A DNA stretch of 64,000 nt, from positions 10,877 to 74,876 of the forward strand of contig JBBQXK010000014.1 of NCBI GenBank assembly GCA_038209775.1, written 5' to 3'. This DNA is from JBBQXK01 sp038209775. Lineage in GTDB: Bacteria > Pseudomonadota > Alphaproteobacteria > Rhodobacterales > Rhodobacteraceae. Positions 24,001 through 32,667 of the stretch are shown here, in pieces; the first letter of the stretch is position 1; every line of letters starts with the position of its first letter. Below the pieces are notes generated by a model. That model worked only from the letters and a program-made list of their open reading frames with translations. It did not search any database and was not told the origin of the DNA. A program made the translations under genes and the position numbers.

Positions 24001-25530
24001 ATGTCCGTGCCAGCCATGCCGTTTTCCGAGGATCAGGCCGAGGCCTGGGATCGCCTGTCGCAGCTTTTGCGCGAAACGGGCGTCGATCTGGATGACGCGG
24101 TGCTGACCCCGATGGCCGAGGGGAAATCGGCGGTGATGGCGGTGGTGGGCAAGGCCGGTTCGGGCAAGACCATGCTTCTGGCCAGCCTGACCAAGGCCAT
24201 GGTGGCGGCGGGTGTCGAGATCGTCTCGGGCGACTGGGAGGGGCGGCGGCGGCGTGACCGGCGGACGCTGGCCATTCTGGCCCCCACCAACAAGGCCGCC
24301 TCGGTGCTGCGCCTGCAGGGGGTGCCGGCAACGACGATCCACCGCATCCTTTACACCCCCGTCTATGACCCCCAGTATGAACGGATCGCCGAATGGCTGG
24401 CGGGTAACGGCCCGCGTCCGGTGGTCGAGGGGCTGACGGACCTGGCGCTGGACCGGGCCAAGGCGTTCCACGATACTGTGCCGTCGATCCCGGGTGCCTT
24501 GGCGGCGGCGGGGTTGCGGGGGTCGGATTTCATCAAGGGGTGGAAGCGGCGGGAAGAGCCGCTGGATATCGGGTTCGTCGACGAATCCTCGATGCTGGAC
24601 GAGCGGCAACTGGAGGATCTGCAAGAGATTTTCCCGACGCTGGTGCTGTTCGGCGACCCCGCGCAGTTGGCCCCCGTGGGCCAGTCGGGTGAGATGGTAT
24701 TCGACAAGCTGCCCGATGCCCGCAAGCTGAGCCTGCACCGCATTCACCGGCAGGCGATCGGCAACCCGATCCTTGATCTGGCACATGCACTGTCGGATGA
24801 CGATGTGGGGTTCGGCGATTTCGAGCGGCTGGTGGAACGTGCGGCGCGGACCGATGACCGGGTGGTCGTGGCCGAGCGGGTGGACAGCGATCTGATGACA
24901 CGGTCCCCCGTGCTGGTCTGGCGCAATGCCACGCGCATCCGGCTGATCACCGCGTTCCGCACCGCGCACGGGGCCCCGGATTATGAACTGATCCCGGGTG
25001 AGCCGCTCATCTGCGACGGGATCGAGTTGCCGCTGAAGCACCGCAAAAAGCGGATAGATCTTGAGGCGCGGGGGCTAATCAAGGGGGCGCAGGTGATCTA
25101 CCTCGGCCCCGGTTCGCGCGATGGCTTTGCGCGGCTGCATGTGGTCGGGGCGGAAGAGCCGCAGGTGTCGGCGGCGGCGATTATCAAGATCGAGAAACCG
25201 GACGAGGCGGAACCGTTTATCCCCTCAGCCGCACGGATGGGGGCGGCGTTCCTGCACGGGTCGGCGGTGACGATCCACAAGGCGCAGGGATCACAATGGG
25301 ATACCGTGCAGGTGTTCGCGCCCGATCTGTATGCCGCAGCGCAGTCGGGGCGGTCCGAGGCGGGGTTGCCGCTGTGGAAACGACTGGCCTATGTCGCGGT
25401 GACGCGGGCGCAGTCGCGGTTGTTGTGGGTGGTGCGCAACCGTCTGGCGCGGCCTGTGGCGGGGTTGGGGGTTGCCGATCTGGTACGCCAGCCTGCGGCA
25501 ATGGCGCTGCAAGGCCCCGAGGAATTGTAG
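24001..25530 (+). CDS. SF1 DNA helicase, RecD2/Dda type
   Basis: A 509-residue ATP-dependent 5'-3' type helicase of superfamily 1. Motif I VVGKAGSGKTMLL, Ia LAPTNKAASVL, II FVDESSML, III LFGDPAQLAPVG, IV-like LHRIHRQA, V TIHKAQGSQWDTV and VI YVAVTRAQSRLLWVV are all present, so it should be active. Such stand-alone RecD-like helicases occur in many Rhodobacterales genomes, probably in repair; a phage origin is possible for Dda but no phage genes are nearby. Start is uncertain: ATG at 23989 and 24016 are alternatives. Confidence 0.85.
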   Translation: MSVPAMPFSEDQAEAWDRLSQLLRETGVDLDDAVLTPMAEGKSAVMAVVGKAGSGKTMLLASLTKAMVAAGVEIVSGDWEGRRRRDRRTLAILAPTNKAASVLRLQGVPATTIHRILYTPVYDPQYERIAEWLAGNGPRPVVEGLTDLALDRAKAFHDTVPSIPGALAAAGLRGSDFIKGWKRREEPLDIGFVDESSMLDERQLEDLQEIFPTLVLFGDPAQLAPVGQSGEMVFDKLPDARKLSLHRIHRQAIGNPILDLAHALSDDDVGFGDFERLVERAARTDDRVVVAERVDSDLMTRSPVLVWRNATRIRLITAFRTAHGAPDYELIPGEPLICDGIELPLKHRKKRIDLEARGLIKGAQVIYLGPGSRDGFARLHVVGAEEPQVSAAAIIKIEKPDEAEPFIPSAARMGAAFLHGSAVTIHKAQGSQWDTVQVFAPDLYAAAQSGRSEAGLPLWKRLAYVAVTRAQSRLLWVVRNRLARPVAGLGVADLVRQPAAMALQGPEEL

Positions 25531-25554
25531 GGTGCGCAACGAATGCGCACCCCG

Positions 25555-26118
25555 TCAGTGCAGTTTCGCGCCGACCTGAGCGATGGATGCGTCGATGGCG
25601 TTCGACGCAGCCTCGGCGGTCATCTGTTTCGCCAGAAGATCACCCGCTGCGGCCACGGCCACGCTGACCGCCTGTTCGCGGACCTCGCGGATGGCAGCCT
25701 TTTCGGCCGAGGCGATGCGATCCTCGGCGGCGGCCAGACGGCGGGCGATGGAGCGTTTCAACTCATCCCGCGCCTCGGCGGCGGCCTTGGTGGCCTCATC
25801 GCGGGCGCTGGCAACGATACGGTCGGATTGCTCCTGCACGTCTTTCTTCTTGCGCTCATACGAGGCGAGGATGGTCTTGGCTTCGTCGCGCAACGCACGA
25901 GCCTCGTCCAGTTCGGCGCGGATGGTCATGGCGCGCTTGTCCAGCATGCCTGTCAGCATGCCGGGAACCTTGGCGTAGAACAGGATGCCCACGAAGATCA
26001 GAAATGACACCAACACGACAAAGTTCGTGTTGCCAAGCGACACGAACGGCCCGGTTGCGGCCTGTGCGGGCAGGGCCGCCAGTGTCGCCAGGGTTGCGAT
26101 CAGACGTTTCATGCGCAT
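25555..26118 (-). CDS. atpF: ATP synthase F0 subunit b
   Basis: Peripheral-stalk subunit linking F0 to F1. The 187-residue protein has an N-terminal signal-like hydrophobic stretch, a membrane segment (about 33-52, NTNFVVLVSFLIFVGILFY) and a long charged coiled coil (60-160) typical of b subunits. It is the second of two b-type genes here, forming a b/b' heterodimer stalk as in photosynthetic bacteria. The ATG overlaps the previous stop (TGATG). Converges on the helicase with a 24-bp gap. Confidence 0.95.
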   Translation of the reverse strand: MRMKRLIATLATLAALPAQAATGPFVSLGNTNFVVLVSFLIFVGILFYAKVPGMLTGMLDKRAMTIRAELDEARALRDEAKTILASYERKKKDVQEQSDRIVASARDEATKAAAEARDELKRSIARRLAAAEDRIASAEKAAIREVREQAVSVAVAAAGDLLAKQMTAEAASNAIDASIAQVGAKLH

Positions 26119-26693
26119 CACCCCTTCATCCGCGCGGTCACGGCAGATTTCACTGCCGCTGCCGTCGCCTTGCCGCCAAGGGCTGCCACGATCTCGGCTG
26201 CCGTGTCGCGCGCCACTTCGCCGACGCTTTCGACCGCCCCGGCCCGGATTTCGTTGATCCGCGCCTCGGACACTGCCGTACGCTCACCGATGTCGGCGTC
26301 GGCCTTGGCGATGGCTGTGTCAAGGTCGGCCTGGATGTCGGCGCGAGCTTTGGCGACGATCTTGCCCGCCTCGGCGCGGGCCGAGGTCAGGGCGTCCTGA
26401 TAGGCTTTTTCGGCCTCGACCGCCTTGGCCTTGAGTTCTTCTGCAGCGCCCAGATCGTTGATGATCGTGCCGCGACGTTCGGCCAGAACCGCGCCGATGC
26501 GGGGAAGGGCCACGCGGGTGAGGATCAGGTAGATGGCGACCAGCGATACCGCCAGCCAGAAGATCTGGTTCGGGTACCAGTCAAAGCACAGTTGCGGCAT
26601 GCCAATGGCACCGCCGTCTGGTCCGACGCAGGCACCCGCAACCTCGGAGTGCAGGGCACCCTCGCCAATGTGTTCAATCGTCTCGGTGGCCAT
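26118..26693 (-). CDS. atpX: ATP synthase F0 subunit b'
   Basis: The second peripheral-stalk subunit (b', also written atpF2 or atpG). The 191-residue protein has an N-terminal soluble stretch with two cysteines, one membrane segment (FWLAVSLVAIYLILTRVALP) and a coiled coil to the end. ATG at 26693 is preferred because GGAG lies at good distance; TTG/ATG at 26717/26714 would add eight residues without a clear ribosome site. Confidence 0.94.
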   Translation of the reverse strand: MATETIEHIGEGALHSEVAGACVGPDGGAIGMPQLCFDWYPNQIFWLAVSLVAIYLILTRVALPRIGAVLAERRGTIINDLGAAEELKAKAVEAEKAYQDALTSARAEAGKIVAKARADIQADLDTAIAKADADIGERTAVSEARINEIRAGAVESVGEVARDTAAEIVAALGGKATAAAVKSAVTARMKG

Positions 26694-26759
26694 GCCGGTC
26701 TCCGCTGCTTGCATCAACCGGGCCGGGCGTCAGCCCGGCCCGTAAGATCGGTCGATGGA

Positions 26760-26996
26760 TCAGACGGCGAACATCAACAGCAGGGCGATCAGGAACGAGA
26801 AGATGCCCAGTGCTTCGGCGAAAGCGATGCCGACGAACAGGTTCGCCATCTGGCCCGGTGCCGCCGACGGGTTGCGCAGCGCACCCGCAAGGAAGTTGCC
26901 GGCAATGTGGCCCACGCCGATGCCGGCGCCGCCCAGACCCATCGTTGCAAGACCTGCGCCGATGAACTTGCCCATTTCTGCGATATCGCCTTCCAT
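26760..26996 (-). CDS. atpE: ATP synthase F0 subunit c
   Basis: Ring-forming proton carrier, 78 residues, two membrane helices joined by the polar loop RNPSAAPGQ. The proton-binding carboxylate is Glu61 in GIAFAEALGIFSF; the first helix has the small-residue run GLGGAGIGVGHIAGN used for ring packing. A strong ribosome site (AAGGAGACGG) suits the high stoichiometry needed. Confidence 0.98.
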   Translation of the reverse strand: MEGDIAEMGKFIGAGLATMGLGGAGIGVGHIAGNFLAGALRNPSAAPGQMANLFVGIAFAEALGIFSFLIALLLMFAV

Positions 26997-27036
26997 AGTC
27001 CGTCTCCTTCAAAGATTTCGATGTGGGTTGAAGACC

Positions 27037-27792
27037 TTAGTGATGTGCGCCGCCAACAGCATCGCGCAGGTACACGCAGGTCAGGATGGTAAAGACATAG
27101 GCCTGCACGCAGGCCACCAGCACTTCAAGCGCATAGATCGCGACGATCCCGCCGACCACGAGCGGCGAGGCGACAGCCAGTGTCGCAAAGCCAGCGATCA
27201 CCTTGATGACCGCGTGGCCCGCAAGGATGTTGCCGGCAAGTCGGATCGAGTGACTGACCGGGCGCACGAAGTAAGAGATCATTTCGATCAGCGCGAGGAT
27301 CGGGCGGAGTGCCAGGGGCGCTGAGCTGACCCAGAACATGCCGAGAAAACCGATGCCGTTGCGCGCGAACCCGAGGATCGTGACCGCCAGAAATACCGCC
27401 ATCGCCAGCACCACGGTGACCGCCACATGGCTGGTCGTGGCAAAGGACATCGGCAACAGCCCGAGGAGGTTGGAGAACAGGATGAACAGGAACAGGGTCA
27501 TCACATAGGGGAAGTACTTGACCCCGTCGTGGCCCGTCACCTCTTCCACCATGTTGTGGATGAAGCCGTACATCAGTTCGGCAACCGACTGGCTGCGGGT
27601 CGGCACGATGGCGCGGCGCCGCGTGCCGATGACCATCAGGGCCGCGATGCACAGGACGGCAAGCGCCATCCATAGCGTCACGTTGGTGACAGTGTACCAT
27701 GCGATGTGGTCGCCGCCGAACAGGGGCTTGACCACGAACTGGTCCATCGGGTGGATCGCGAAACCGCTGCCGCCTTCTGCCTCGCCCGCCAT
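27037..27792 (-). CDS. atpB: ATP synthase F0 subunit a
   Basis: Membrane stator that channels protons to the c ring. The 251-residue protein has five to six membrane helices, HNMVEEVTGHDGVKYFPYV, and the essential arginine in SHSIRLAGNILAGH, followed by the C-terminal helix ending YVFTILTCVYLRDA. Sits between atpI and atpE in the standard order. Confidence 0.97.
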   Translation of the reverse strand: MAGEAEGGSGFAIHPMDQFVVKPLFGGDHIAWYTVTNVTLWMALAVLCIAALMVIGTRRRAIVPTRSQSVAELMYGFIHNMVEEVTGHDGVKYFPYVMTLFLFILFSNLLGLLPMSFATTSHVAVTVVLAMAVFLAVTILGFARNGIGFLGMFWVSSAPLALRPILALIEMISYFVRPVSHSIRLAGNILAGHAVIKVIAGFATLAVASPLVVGGIVAIYALEVLVACVQAYVFTILTCVYLRDAVGGAHH

Positions 27793-27795
27793 GCC

Positions 27796-28098
27796 CTAGC
27801 CCTTTCCGTTCATCGACTGCGCCGTGCGCAGCATCACGCGTATCCCTGCGGCGAAGCCCAGCAGGCAGAAGATCACCAGGAAGATGGGGCGCGTGTTGAA
27901 CAACCAGTCCAACCCGAACCCGAACGAGAGACCGAGGAGCATCCCCGACACCAGTTCGATCACCATCCGCCAGGCCATCTCGCCCTGCGAGAATGCCTTG
28001 CCCGTCGCACCCTTTTCCGCCGGTTCAACCACGCTCCGTTTTTTGGCCAAGCGCGCCTCAAGCGCGCGGAGCCGTTCGGGATCAGGTTCGTCCGTCAT
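27796..28098 (-). CDS. atpI: ATP synthase assembly protein I (AtpI)
   Basis: A 100-residue membrane protein that helps c-ring assembly. A charged N-terminal half (PERLRALEARLAKKRS) precedes two membrane helices (about 48-66 and 73-92: VIELVSGMLLGLSFGFGLDW and IFLVIFCLLGFAAGIRVML), matching AtpI/AtpZ. ATG 28098 has GAAAGGGC upstream; first gene of the F0 operon, three bases before atpB. Confidence 0.9.
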   Translation of the reverse strand: MTDEPDPERLRALEARLAKKRSVVEPAEKGATGKAFSQGEMAWRMVIELVSGMLLGLSFGFGLDWLFNTRPIFLVIFCLLGFAAGIRVMLRTAQSMNGKG

Positions 28099-28266
28099 CG
28101 TCGGGCCCTTTCGGGGTTGGCGTGATGAGTATGCGGCGAGGGGGTGCGAGTCAAGTCGGGATCGGGGGTGGGAGTTTTGCAGAAAACATCGTGAAAACAT
28201 GGGGATGTAGGGTGCGGTGCAGGTGGTCCTTTGGCGTGGGTTGCGGCGGGGGGGGTGTCACCATGT

Positions 28267-28282
28267 TCAACCAATCGGTTGA
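28267..28282. promoter_or_regulatory. Operator palindrome of the ArsR gene
   Basis: TCAACC-AATC-GGTTGA, perfect 6-bp arms, 31 bp before the regulator start. This AACCAnnnGGTT-type palindrome is the usual site of non-metal ArsR regulators (SdpR-like), so autorepression is likely. It also argues against an upstream start at 28263, which would place the operator inside the coding region. Confidence 0.65.
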
Positions 28283-28313
28283 CGGTTTGGCGTGTTGCGG
28301 CCAAGGATGCGCC

Positions 28314-28664
28314 ATGTCGGACGCCCTGGACCTTGCCTTTTCCGCCCTTGCCGACCCCACAAGGCGGGCCATTCTTGCGATGCTTCTGGAGGATGACATG
28401 GCGGTCACCGACGTGGCCGAGCCGTTTGCCATGTCGCTGGCGGCAATATCGAAGCATCTCAAGGTGTTGGCGGATGCGGGGCTGATCGTGCAGGAACGCC
28501 GGGGGCGGGTGACGTGGTGCAAGCTGGAACCTGACGCGATGCGGGGGGCGTCGGTCTGGATGCAGGGGTTCGGGCAGTTCGATCCGGTGGATCTGGACGG
28601 GTTCGAGCGGTTCCTGTTGCAGGAATTGCCCGAGGGCGATCCGGGGGTTAACCTGCCGGATTGA
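28314..28664 (+). CDS. ArsR-family winged-helix repressor
   Basis: A 116-residue DNA-binding protein. The HTH is FSALADPTRRAILAML..VTDVAEPFAMSLAAISKHLKVLADAGLI, followed by the wing QERRGRVTWCKLEP. The metal-site ELCVCDL motif of ArsR/SmtB sensors is absent; the layout fits the SdpR group that often regulates a neighbouring SRPBCC (AHSA1) gene, but no such gene is next to it here. A palindromic operator sits just upstream. Confidence 0.88.
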   Translation: MSDALDLAFSALADPTRRAILAMLLEDDMAVTDVAEPFAMSLAAISKHLKVLADAGLIVQERRGRVTWCKLEPDAMRGASVWMQGFGQFDPVDLDGFERFLLQELPEGDPGVNLPD

Positions 28665-28680
28665 CGGCAGAAGCGGTGTC

Positions 28681-28745
28681 TGCATCGGATGCACAACCGA
28701 TGCACAACCCATGCATACGCGCGCGGGGTTCTGCGGGCATTAACT
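28681..28745. repeat. TGCA-phased intergenic repeat, copy 2
   Basis: TGCA at 28681, 28690, 28701 and 28712 (steps 9, 11, 11), then CGCGCGGGG and a terminal ATTAAC, between the convergent ArsR and hydrolase genes. It shares the segments GCAACCGATGCACA / GCACAACCGATGCACA and the CGCGCGG..TTAAC end with the copy at 2521. Confidence 0.6.
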
Positions 28746-28799
28746 TTTGGTCCCCGCCCGGACTGACCCGTCGCAGGCAGACCCCGTCGCGGCCCAAGG

Positions 28800-29675
28800 T
28801 CACTTCAGGTTGGCATCCAGAAAGCCGATGGTCTGGCCCACCATTTCGTCCAGCGTCTGCGGCTCGGTGAAGGCGTTGAACACATGGTCCATCTCGGCGG
28901 TCCACAGCGTTTCGGGCCCGTCATGCGCCGCGATCAGCGCGTCGGCCTGCGCCGGGGGCACGGTGGTGTCGAGCGTGCCTTTGGTCACGAACAGGGGGCC
29001 TTTGTAGGCGGCAATCTCGGCCAGGGGGTCAAAGCCTGCGACCCCCTCGAAATAGCCCTGCTTCAGCGCAATCTCGGCCCCCCATGGCAGGGTGATCTTC
29101 AGGGGCGTGTCGCCGGTCGTCAGCCCCTTGGTCAGGGTATCTGCCCCGAGAAGGCCACCGAATGTCGCTTCGGGGTCGGCCACAGCCTCCCACAGGGCGA
29201 CGGCGTCGGGGGTGCCGGTGCGGCCGGCGACGGCGGTGGCGACGAGGCCGCCCTGGCTCCAGCCGATGATGCCCAGTTGGTCGCCGTTGACGCGGGGGTC
29301 GGCGGTCATCAGCGTCATCGCAGCGATGCCGTCCTGCACCTGTCCTTCAAAGGTGGTGTCGGCAAAGTCGCCCGCACTTTCGCCTGATCCGCGAAAGTCG
29401 ATGCGCAGGCTGGCGTAGCCTGCTGACGCCAAGAGCCGCGCCGTTCGGGAAAATACGCCGTCGGTGGTGGTCGCCACCGCCAGTTCGTCGCGGCTGCCGG
29501 TAAAGCCGTGGAACAACAGCACAACCGGGGCCGGGCCGCCTTCGGGCAGGTTCAGGGTGCCGACAACCTTGGCGCCCTGACTGTCAAAGGTGATGATCTG
29601 TTCGTCTGCCCGGGCGGCCAATGGTATCGCAAGGGTCAGGGCTGTAATCAGAAGGGCCGGTTGGATGCGCATCAT
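28800..29675 (-). CDS. Secreted alpha/beta hydrolase
   Basis: A 291-residue serine hydrolase with an N-terminal signal peptide (residues 1-23, MMRIQPALLITALTLAIPLA then ARA-DE), so probably periplasmic. Fold markers: oxyanion HGFTGSRDE, RIDFRGSGES, nucleophile Ser in GWSQGG, acid in KGTLDTTVPP, and His in EMDHVF. It resembles esterase/peptidase-like S9 or DLH-type hydrolases; substrate unknown. Runs in the same direction as lldD, 77 bases downstream of it. Confidence 0.85.
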   Translation of the reverse strand: MMRIQPALLITALTLAIPLAARADEQIITFDSQGAKVVGTLNLPEGGPAPVVLLFHGFTGSRDELAVATTTDGVFSRTARLLASAGYASLRIDFRGSGESAGDFADTTFEGQVQDGIAAMTLMTADPRVNGDQLGIIGWSQGGLVATAVAGRTGTPDAVALWEAVADPEATFGGLLGADTLTKGLTTGDTPLKITLPWGAEIALKQGYFEGVAGFDPLAEIAAYKGPLFVTKGTLDTTVPPAQADALIAAHDGPETLWTAEMDHVFNAFTEPQTLDEMVGQTIGFLDANLK

Positions 29676-29752
29676 CGAAAGCCTCCGCCAGATGTCCAGA
29701 CGGAAGTAGGCATCCGGTCGTAGGCCCTGTCAACGAAAACCGGGATGGGGTT

Positions 29753-30931
29753 TCAGGCACCGTTTCCTGTCGTCCAGTCCCCTTCGAAATCCGACGGCAC
29801 GAGGAGGTTGTGACGGCCAAGCGCCCTGACGTCACGTTCACCACACAGCGCCATGGTGATGTCGAGTTCCTTCTGCATCACCTCAAGCGCCCGCGTCACC
29901 CCGGCCTGCCCCATCGCCCCCAGACCGTAGATGTAACTGCGCCCGATCATCGTGCCTTTCGCCCCCATGGCCAGTGCCTTGAGGATGTCCTGCCCGGTGC
30001 GGATGCCGCCGTCCATCCACACCTCGGTGCGGTCACCGACGGCGCGGACGATGGAGGGGAGCATGCGGATGGACGACAGCGCACCGTCCAGTTGCCGGCC
30101 GCCATGGTTCGACACGATGATGGCATCGGCACCGGCATCGGCGGCCATGCGGGCATCGTCGGCGTCGAGGATGCCCTTGAGGATGAACTTGCCGCCCCAC
30201 TGGTCGCGGATGCGGGTGACCTTGCCCCAGTCGAGTTTCGGGTCGAACTGTTCGTTGGCCCATGCCGTGAGGTCGGACAGTTTCTCGACGTTCTTCACGT
30301 GGCCGACGATGTTGCGGAACTGGCGGCGCGGGGTTTGCAGCATGCCAAGCGCCCATTGGGGTTTGGTGGCGATGTTGATGAGGTTGGGGATGGTCAGTTT
30401 CGGCGGGCTGGAGAGGCCGTTTTTCAGGTCTTTGTGCCGTTGGCCGAGGATTTGCAGATCGAGCGTGAGGACGAGGGCCGAGCATTTGGCAGCCCTTGCC
30501 CGTTCGATGATGGCATCGACGAAATCCTCGTCGCGCATGACGTACAACTGGAACCAGAAGGGGGTGGGGCTGTGGGCCGCGACATCCTCGATCGAGCAGA
30601 TCGACATGGTCGAGAGGGTGTAGGGCACGCCGAAGGCAGCGGCGGCGCGGGCGGCCTTGATCTCGCCATCCGGGGTTTGCATGCCGGTGGAGCCTACGGG
30701 GGCGAGGGCCACGGGCATGGTGACTTTTTGCCCGATCATGGTGGATTCGTGGACGCGGCCCGACAGGTCACGCGCGACGCGCTGGCGCAGGCGGATTTTC
30801 GCGAAATCCGAGGTGTTGTCGCGAAAGGTCTGTTCGGTGTAGCTGCCGCTTTCGCAGTAGTCGAAGAACATCTTTGGCGTGCGGCGGCGGTACATTGCCT
30901 TGAGGTCGTCGATACAGGTGATGACAGGCAT
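29753..30931 (-). CDS. lldD: FMN-dependent L-lactate dehydrogenase
   Basis: Membrane-associated alpha-hydroxyacid oxidase family enzyme that oxidises L-lactate to pyruvate into the quinone pool. The 392-residue TIM barrel shows LAPVGSTGMQTPDGE, QLYVMRDED, LTLDLQILGQRHKD, FILKGILDADDA and the active-site SNHGGRQLDGALSS plus VWMDGGIRTGQDILKALAMGA. Typical length. The ATG at 30931 starts the conserved MPVITCIDDLKA. Glycolate or mandelate oxidation are alternatives, but similarity favours LldD. Confidence 0.92.
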   Translation of the reverse strand: MPVITCIDDLKAMYRRRTPKMFFDYCESGSYTEQTFRDNTSDFAKIRLRQRVARDLSGRVHESTMIGQKVTMPVALAPVGSTGMQTPDGEIKAARAAAAFGVPYTLSTMSICSIEDVAAHSPTPFWFQLYVMRDEDFVDAIIERARAAKCSALVLTLDLQILGQRHKDLKNGLSSPPKLTIPNLINIATKPQWALGMLQTPRRQFRNIVGHVKNVEKLSDLTAWANEQFDPKLDWGKVTRIRDQWGGKFILKGILDADDARMAADAGADAIIVSNHGGRQLDGALSSIRMLPSIVRAVGDRTEVWMDGGIRTGQDILKALAMGAKGTMIGRSYIYGLGAMGQAGVTRALEVMQKELDITMALCGERDVRALGRHNLLVPSDFEGDWTTGNGA

Positions 30932-31014
30932 GATTTTCCCCGAAGTCTGGTCAAATTGCCTTACCAATTCACCCGATGCGCCGCAAGCGCCTGCCGTGAC
31001 GGATTGCCCTTGCA

Positions 31015-31056
31015 TGTGATGCGATATCGTACTAGATAGTCCGATATCGCATCACA
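31015..31056. promoter_or_regulatory. 42-bp near-perfect palindrome, likely MarR operator
   Basis: TGTGATGCGATATCG and CGATATCGCATCACA are perfect 15-bp arms around TACTAGATAGTC, whose own ACTA-GA-TAGT is also palindromic; only one base pair (T31030/C31041) breaks the symmetry. It ends 13 bp before the nitroreductase ATG, with CAGGAGG directly after. Likely the operator of the MarR gene in this operon and possibly also of the divergent lldD. Confidence 0.75.
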
Positions 31057-31069
31057 TCAGGAGGCTGCC

Positions 31070-32206
31070 ATGACCCTTTCCCGACGCAAGTTGATCGCCC
31101 TGATCGGTGGCGGCACGATTGTTGCCGCCACCGCGCCGCTGGCGGCCATCGCCACGCGGACGCCGCGCACGGCCACGCTGCCATGGGCGGCGGCGGGGGT
31201 GGAAACCGAGCCGCGCCGGCGGGCGCTGTCCTATGCGCTGCTGGCGCCAAACCCGCACAACCGCCAGCCGTGGCTGGTGGACCTGCGGACCGAAGGGGAG
31301 GTGACGTTGTATGCCGACCCCGCGCGGATGCTGCCGGTGACCGACCCGATGAACCGCCAGATCACGCTGGGGTTGGGCGGGTTTCTGGAACTGATGCGGA
31401 TGGCGGCCAGCCATGGCGGGCGGCGGGTGACGATCACGCCGTTCCCCGAAGGAGAGGATGCGGCGGGGCTGGATGCGCGGCCGGTGGCGCGGGCGGTGTT
31501 TGTGGCGGATGCGGGGGTGGCGCCTGATCCGCTGTTTGCGCAGGTGATGCAGCGGCGGTCGAACAAGGAGCCTTATGATACGGCGCGCGCCGTGCCGGCG
31601 TCGGCGCTGGGGGTGATTGGCGCGGCGGTGAGTGGCGGGTTTGGCGGCACGGTCGAGATGGCGGCGGTGGCCGAGTTGCGGGCGCTGACCCATGCCGCGC
31701 TGAAGCTGGAGTTCACCACGGCGCGCACCTTGCAGGAAAGCATCGACCTGTTCCGCATCGGTGGTGCTGAGGTGGACGCGAACCCGGACGGCATCGATTT
31801 TTCCGGGCCGATGTTCGAGGTGATGGGGGCGACGGGGCTGTTCACCCGCGAGAATGCCGCCGATCCGGGGTCGGCGTCGTTCGGGGCGGCGCTGGACATG
31901 ATCGACGGCAATGCCAACTCTGCGATGGGGTTTGTGTGGTTGACGACGCCCGGCAATTCCCGGGCGGAGCAACTGGCGGCGGGGGCTGACTGGTTGCGGG
32001 TCAATCTGGCGCTGACGGGGCTGGGTCTGGCGGTGCAGCCGATGAGCCAGGCGTTGCAGGAGTTTCCCGAGATGGCCGAACTTTATGCCGGCGTCCACGC
32101 GGCGCTTGCGCCGGACGGGGGGACTGTGCAGATGCTGGGGCGGATCGGGTATGGGTCGGAGGTTCCGCCCAGCCCGCGCTGGCCCTTGGAGACGCGCATC
32201 CTGTGA
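31070..32206 (+). CDS. Nitroreductase-family protein with Tat-type signal
   Basis: A 378-residue protein with an N-terminal twin-arginine-like signal (SRRKLIALIGGG, then a hydrophobic stretch to about residue 27). The body matches the nitroreductase fold: APNPHNRQPWLVDL (FMN-binding NxHNRQPW type), RRSNKEPYD, and AADWLRVNLALTGLGLAVQPM-like helix near the C-terminus. An exported flavoprotein is inferred; substrate unknown. Stop overlaps the marR start (GTGA), and a large palindrome lies just upstream. Confidence 0.82.
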   Translation: MTLSRRKLIALIGGGTIVAATAPLAAIATRTPRTATLPWAAAGVETEPRRRALSYALLAPNPHNRQPWLVDLRTEGEVTLYADPARMLPVTDPMNRQITLGLGGFLELMRMAASHGGRRVTITPFPEGEDAAGLDARPVARAVFVADAGVAPDPLFAQVMQRRSNKEPYDTARAVPASALGVIGAAVSGGFGGTVEMAAVAELRALTHAALKLEFTTARTLQESIDLFRIGGAEVDANPDGIDFSGPMFEVMGATGLFTRENAADPGSASFGAALDMIDGNANSAMGFVWLTTPGNSRAEQLAAGADWLRVNLALTGLGLAVQPMSQALQEFPEMAELYAGVHAALAPDGGTVQMLGRIGYGSEVPPSPRWPLETRIL

Positions 32207-32661
32207 ACGAACCCCCTTCCCCCTCTGGCGCGGGCCTGTGGTTTGCGCTGTTCAACGAGATCGGGATCCTGGCGCAACTGAGCCGTGCCTTGTTCGAGGC
32301 GCGGCTGCCGGAGGGGTTCCTGTTGCCGCAGTTCGTGGTGTTGAACCATCTGGTGCGGGTGGGGGACGGGCCGACGCCGTTGCAACTGGCGCGCGCGTTT
32401 CAGGTGCCGAAGACGTCGATGACCCACACGCTGGCGGTGCTGGAGCGGGCAGGGCTGGTGCGGGTGGCGCCGAACCCGGGCGACGGGCGGTCGAAATGCG
32501 TGTGGATCACGGAGGCGGGGCGGGCGTTCCGCGAAAGTGCGATTGCCGGCCTCGGCCCCGACATGGCGGCGCTGGAGGCGCGGTTCGCGGGGGCGCGGTT
32601 GGTGCCGGTTCTGCCGGTTCTGGCGGCGCTGCGGGCCGAGATGGACGCGATGCGCGACTGA
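32203..32661 (+). CDS. MarR-family regulator
   Basis: A 152-residue winged-helix regulator: HTH TPLQLARAFQVPKTSMTHTLAVLERAGLV, wing RVAPNPGDGRSKCVWITEAG, and flanking dimerisation helices. The GTG start overlaps the nitroreductase stop, so both come from one message controlled by the palindrome at 31015. By analogy with other MarR pairs it likely represses its own operon until a phenolic or nitro-aromatic ligand binds; the ligand is unknown. Confidence 0.88.
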   Translation: MNEPPSPSGAGLWFALFNEIGILAQLSRALFEARLPEGFLLPQFVVLNHLVRVGDGPTPLQLARAFQVPKTSMTHTLAVLERAGLVRVAPNPGDGRSKCVWITEAGRAFRESAIAGLGPDMAALEARFAGARLVPVLPVLAALRAEMDAMRD

Positions 32662-32667
32662 AGGGGG

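Noticed and set aside
24001..25530. Dda-like helicase as a prophage remnant
   Set aside because: No other phage gene, no change in base composition, and flanked by core genes.
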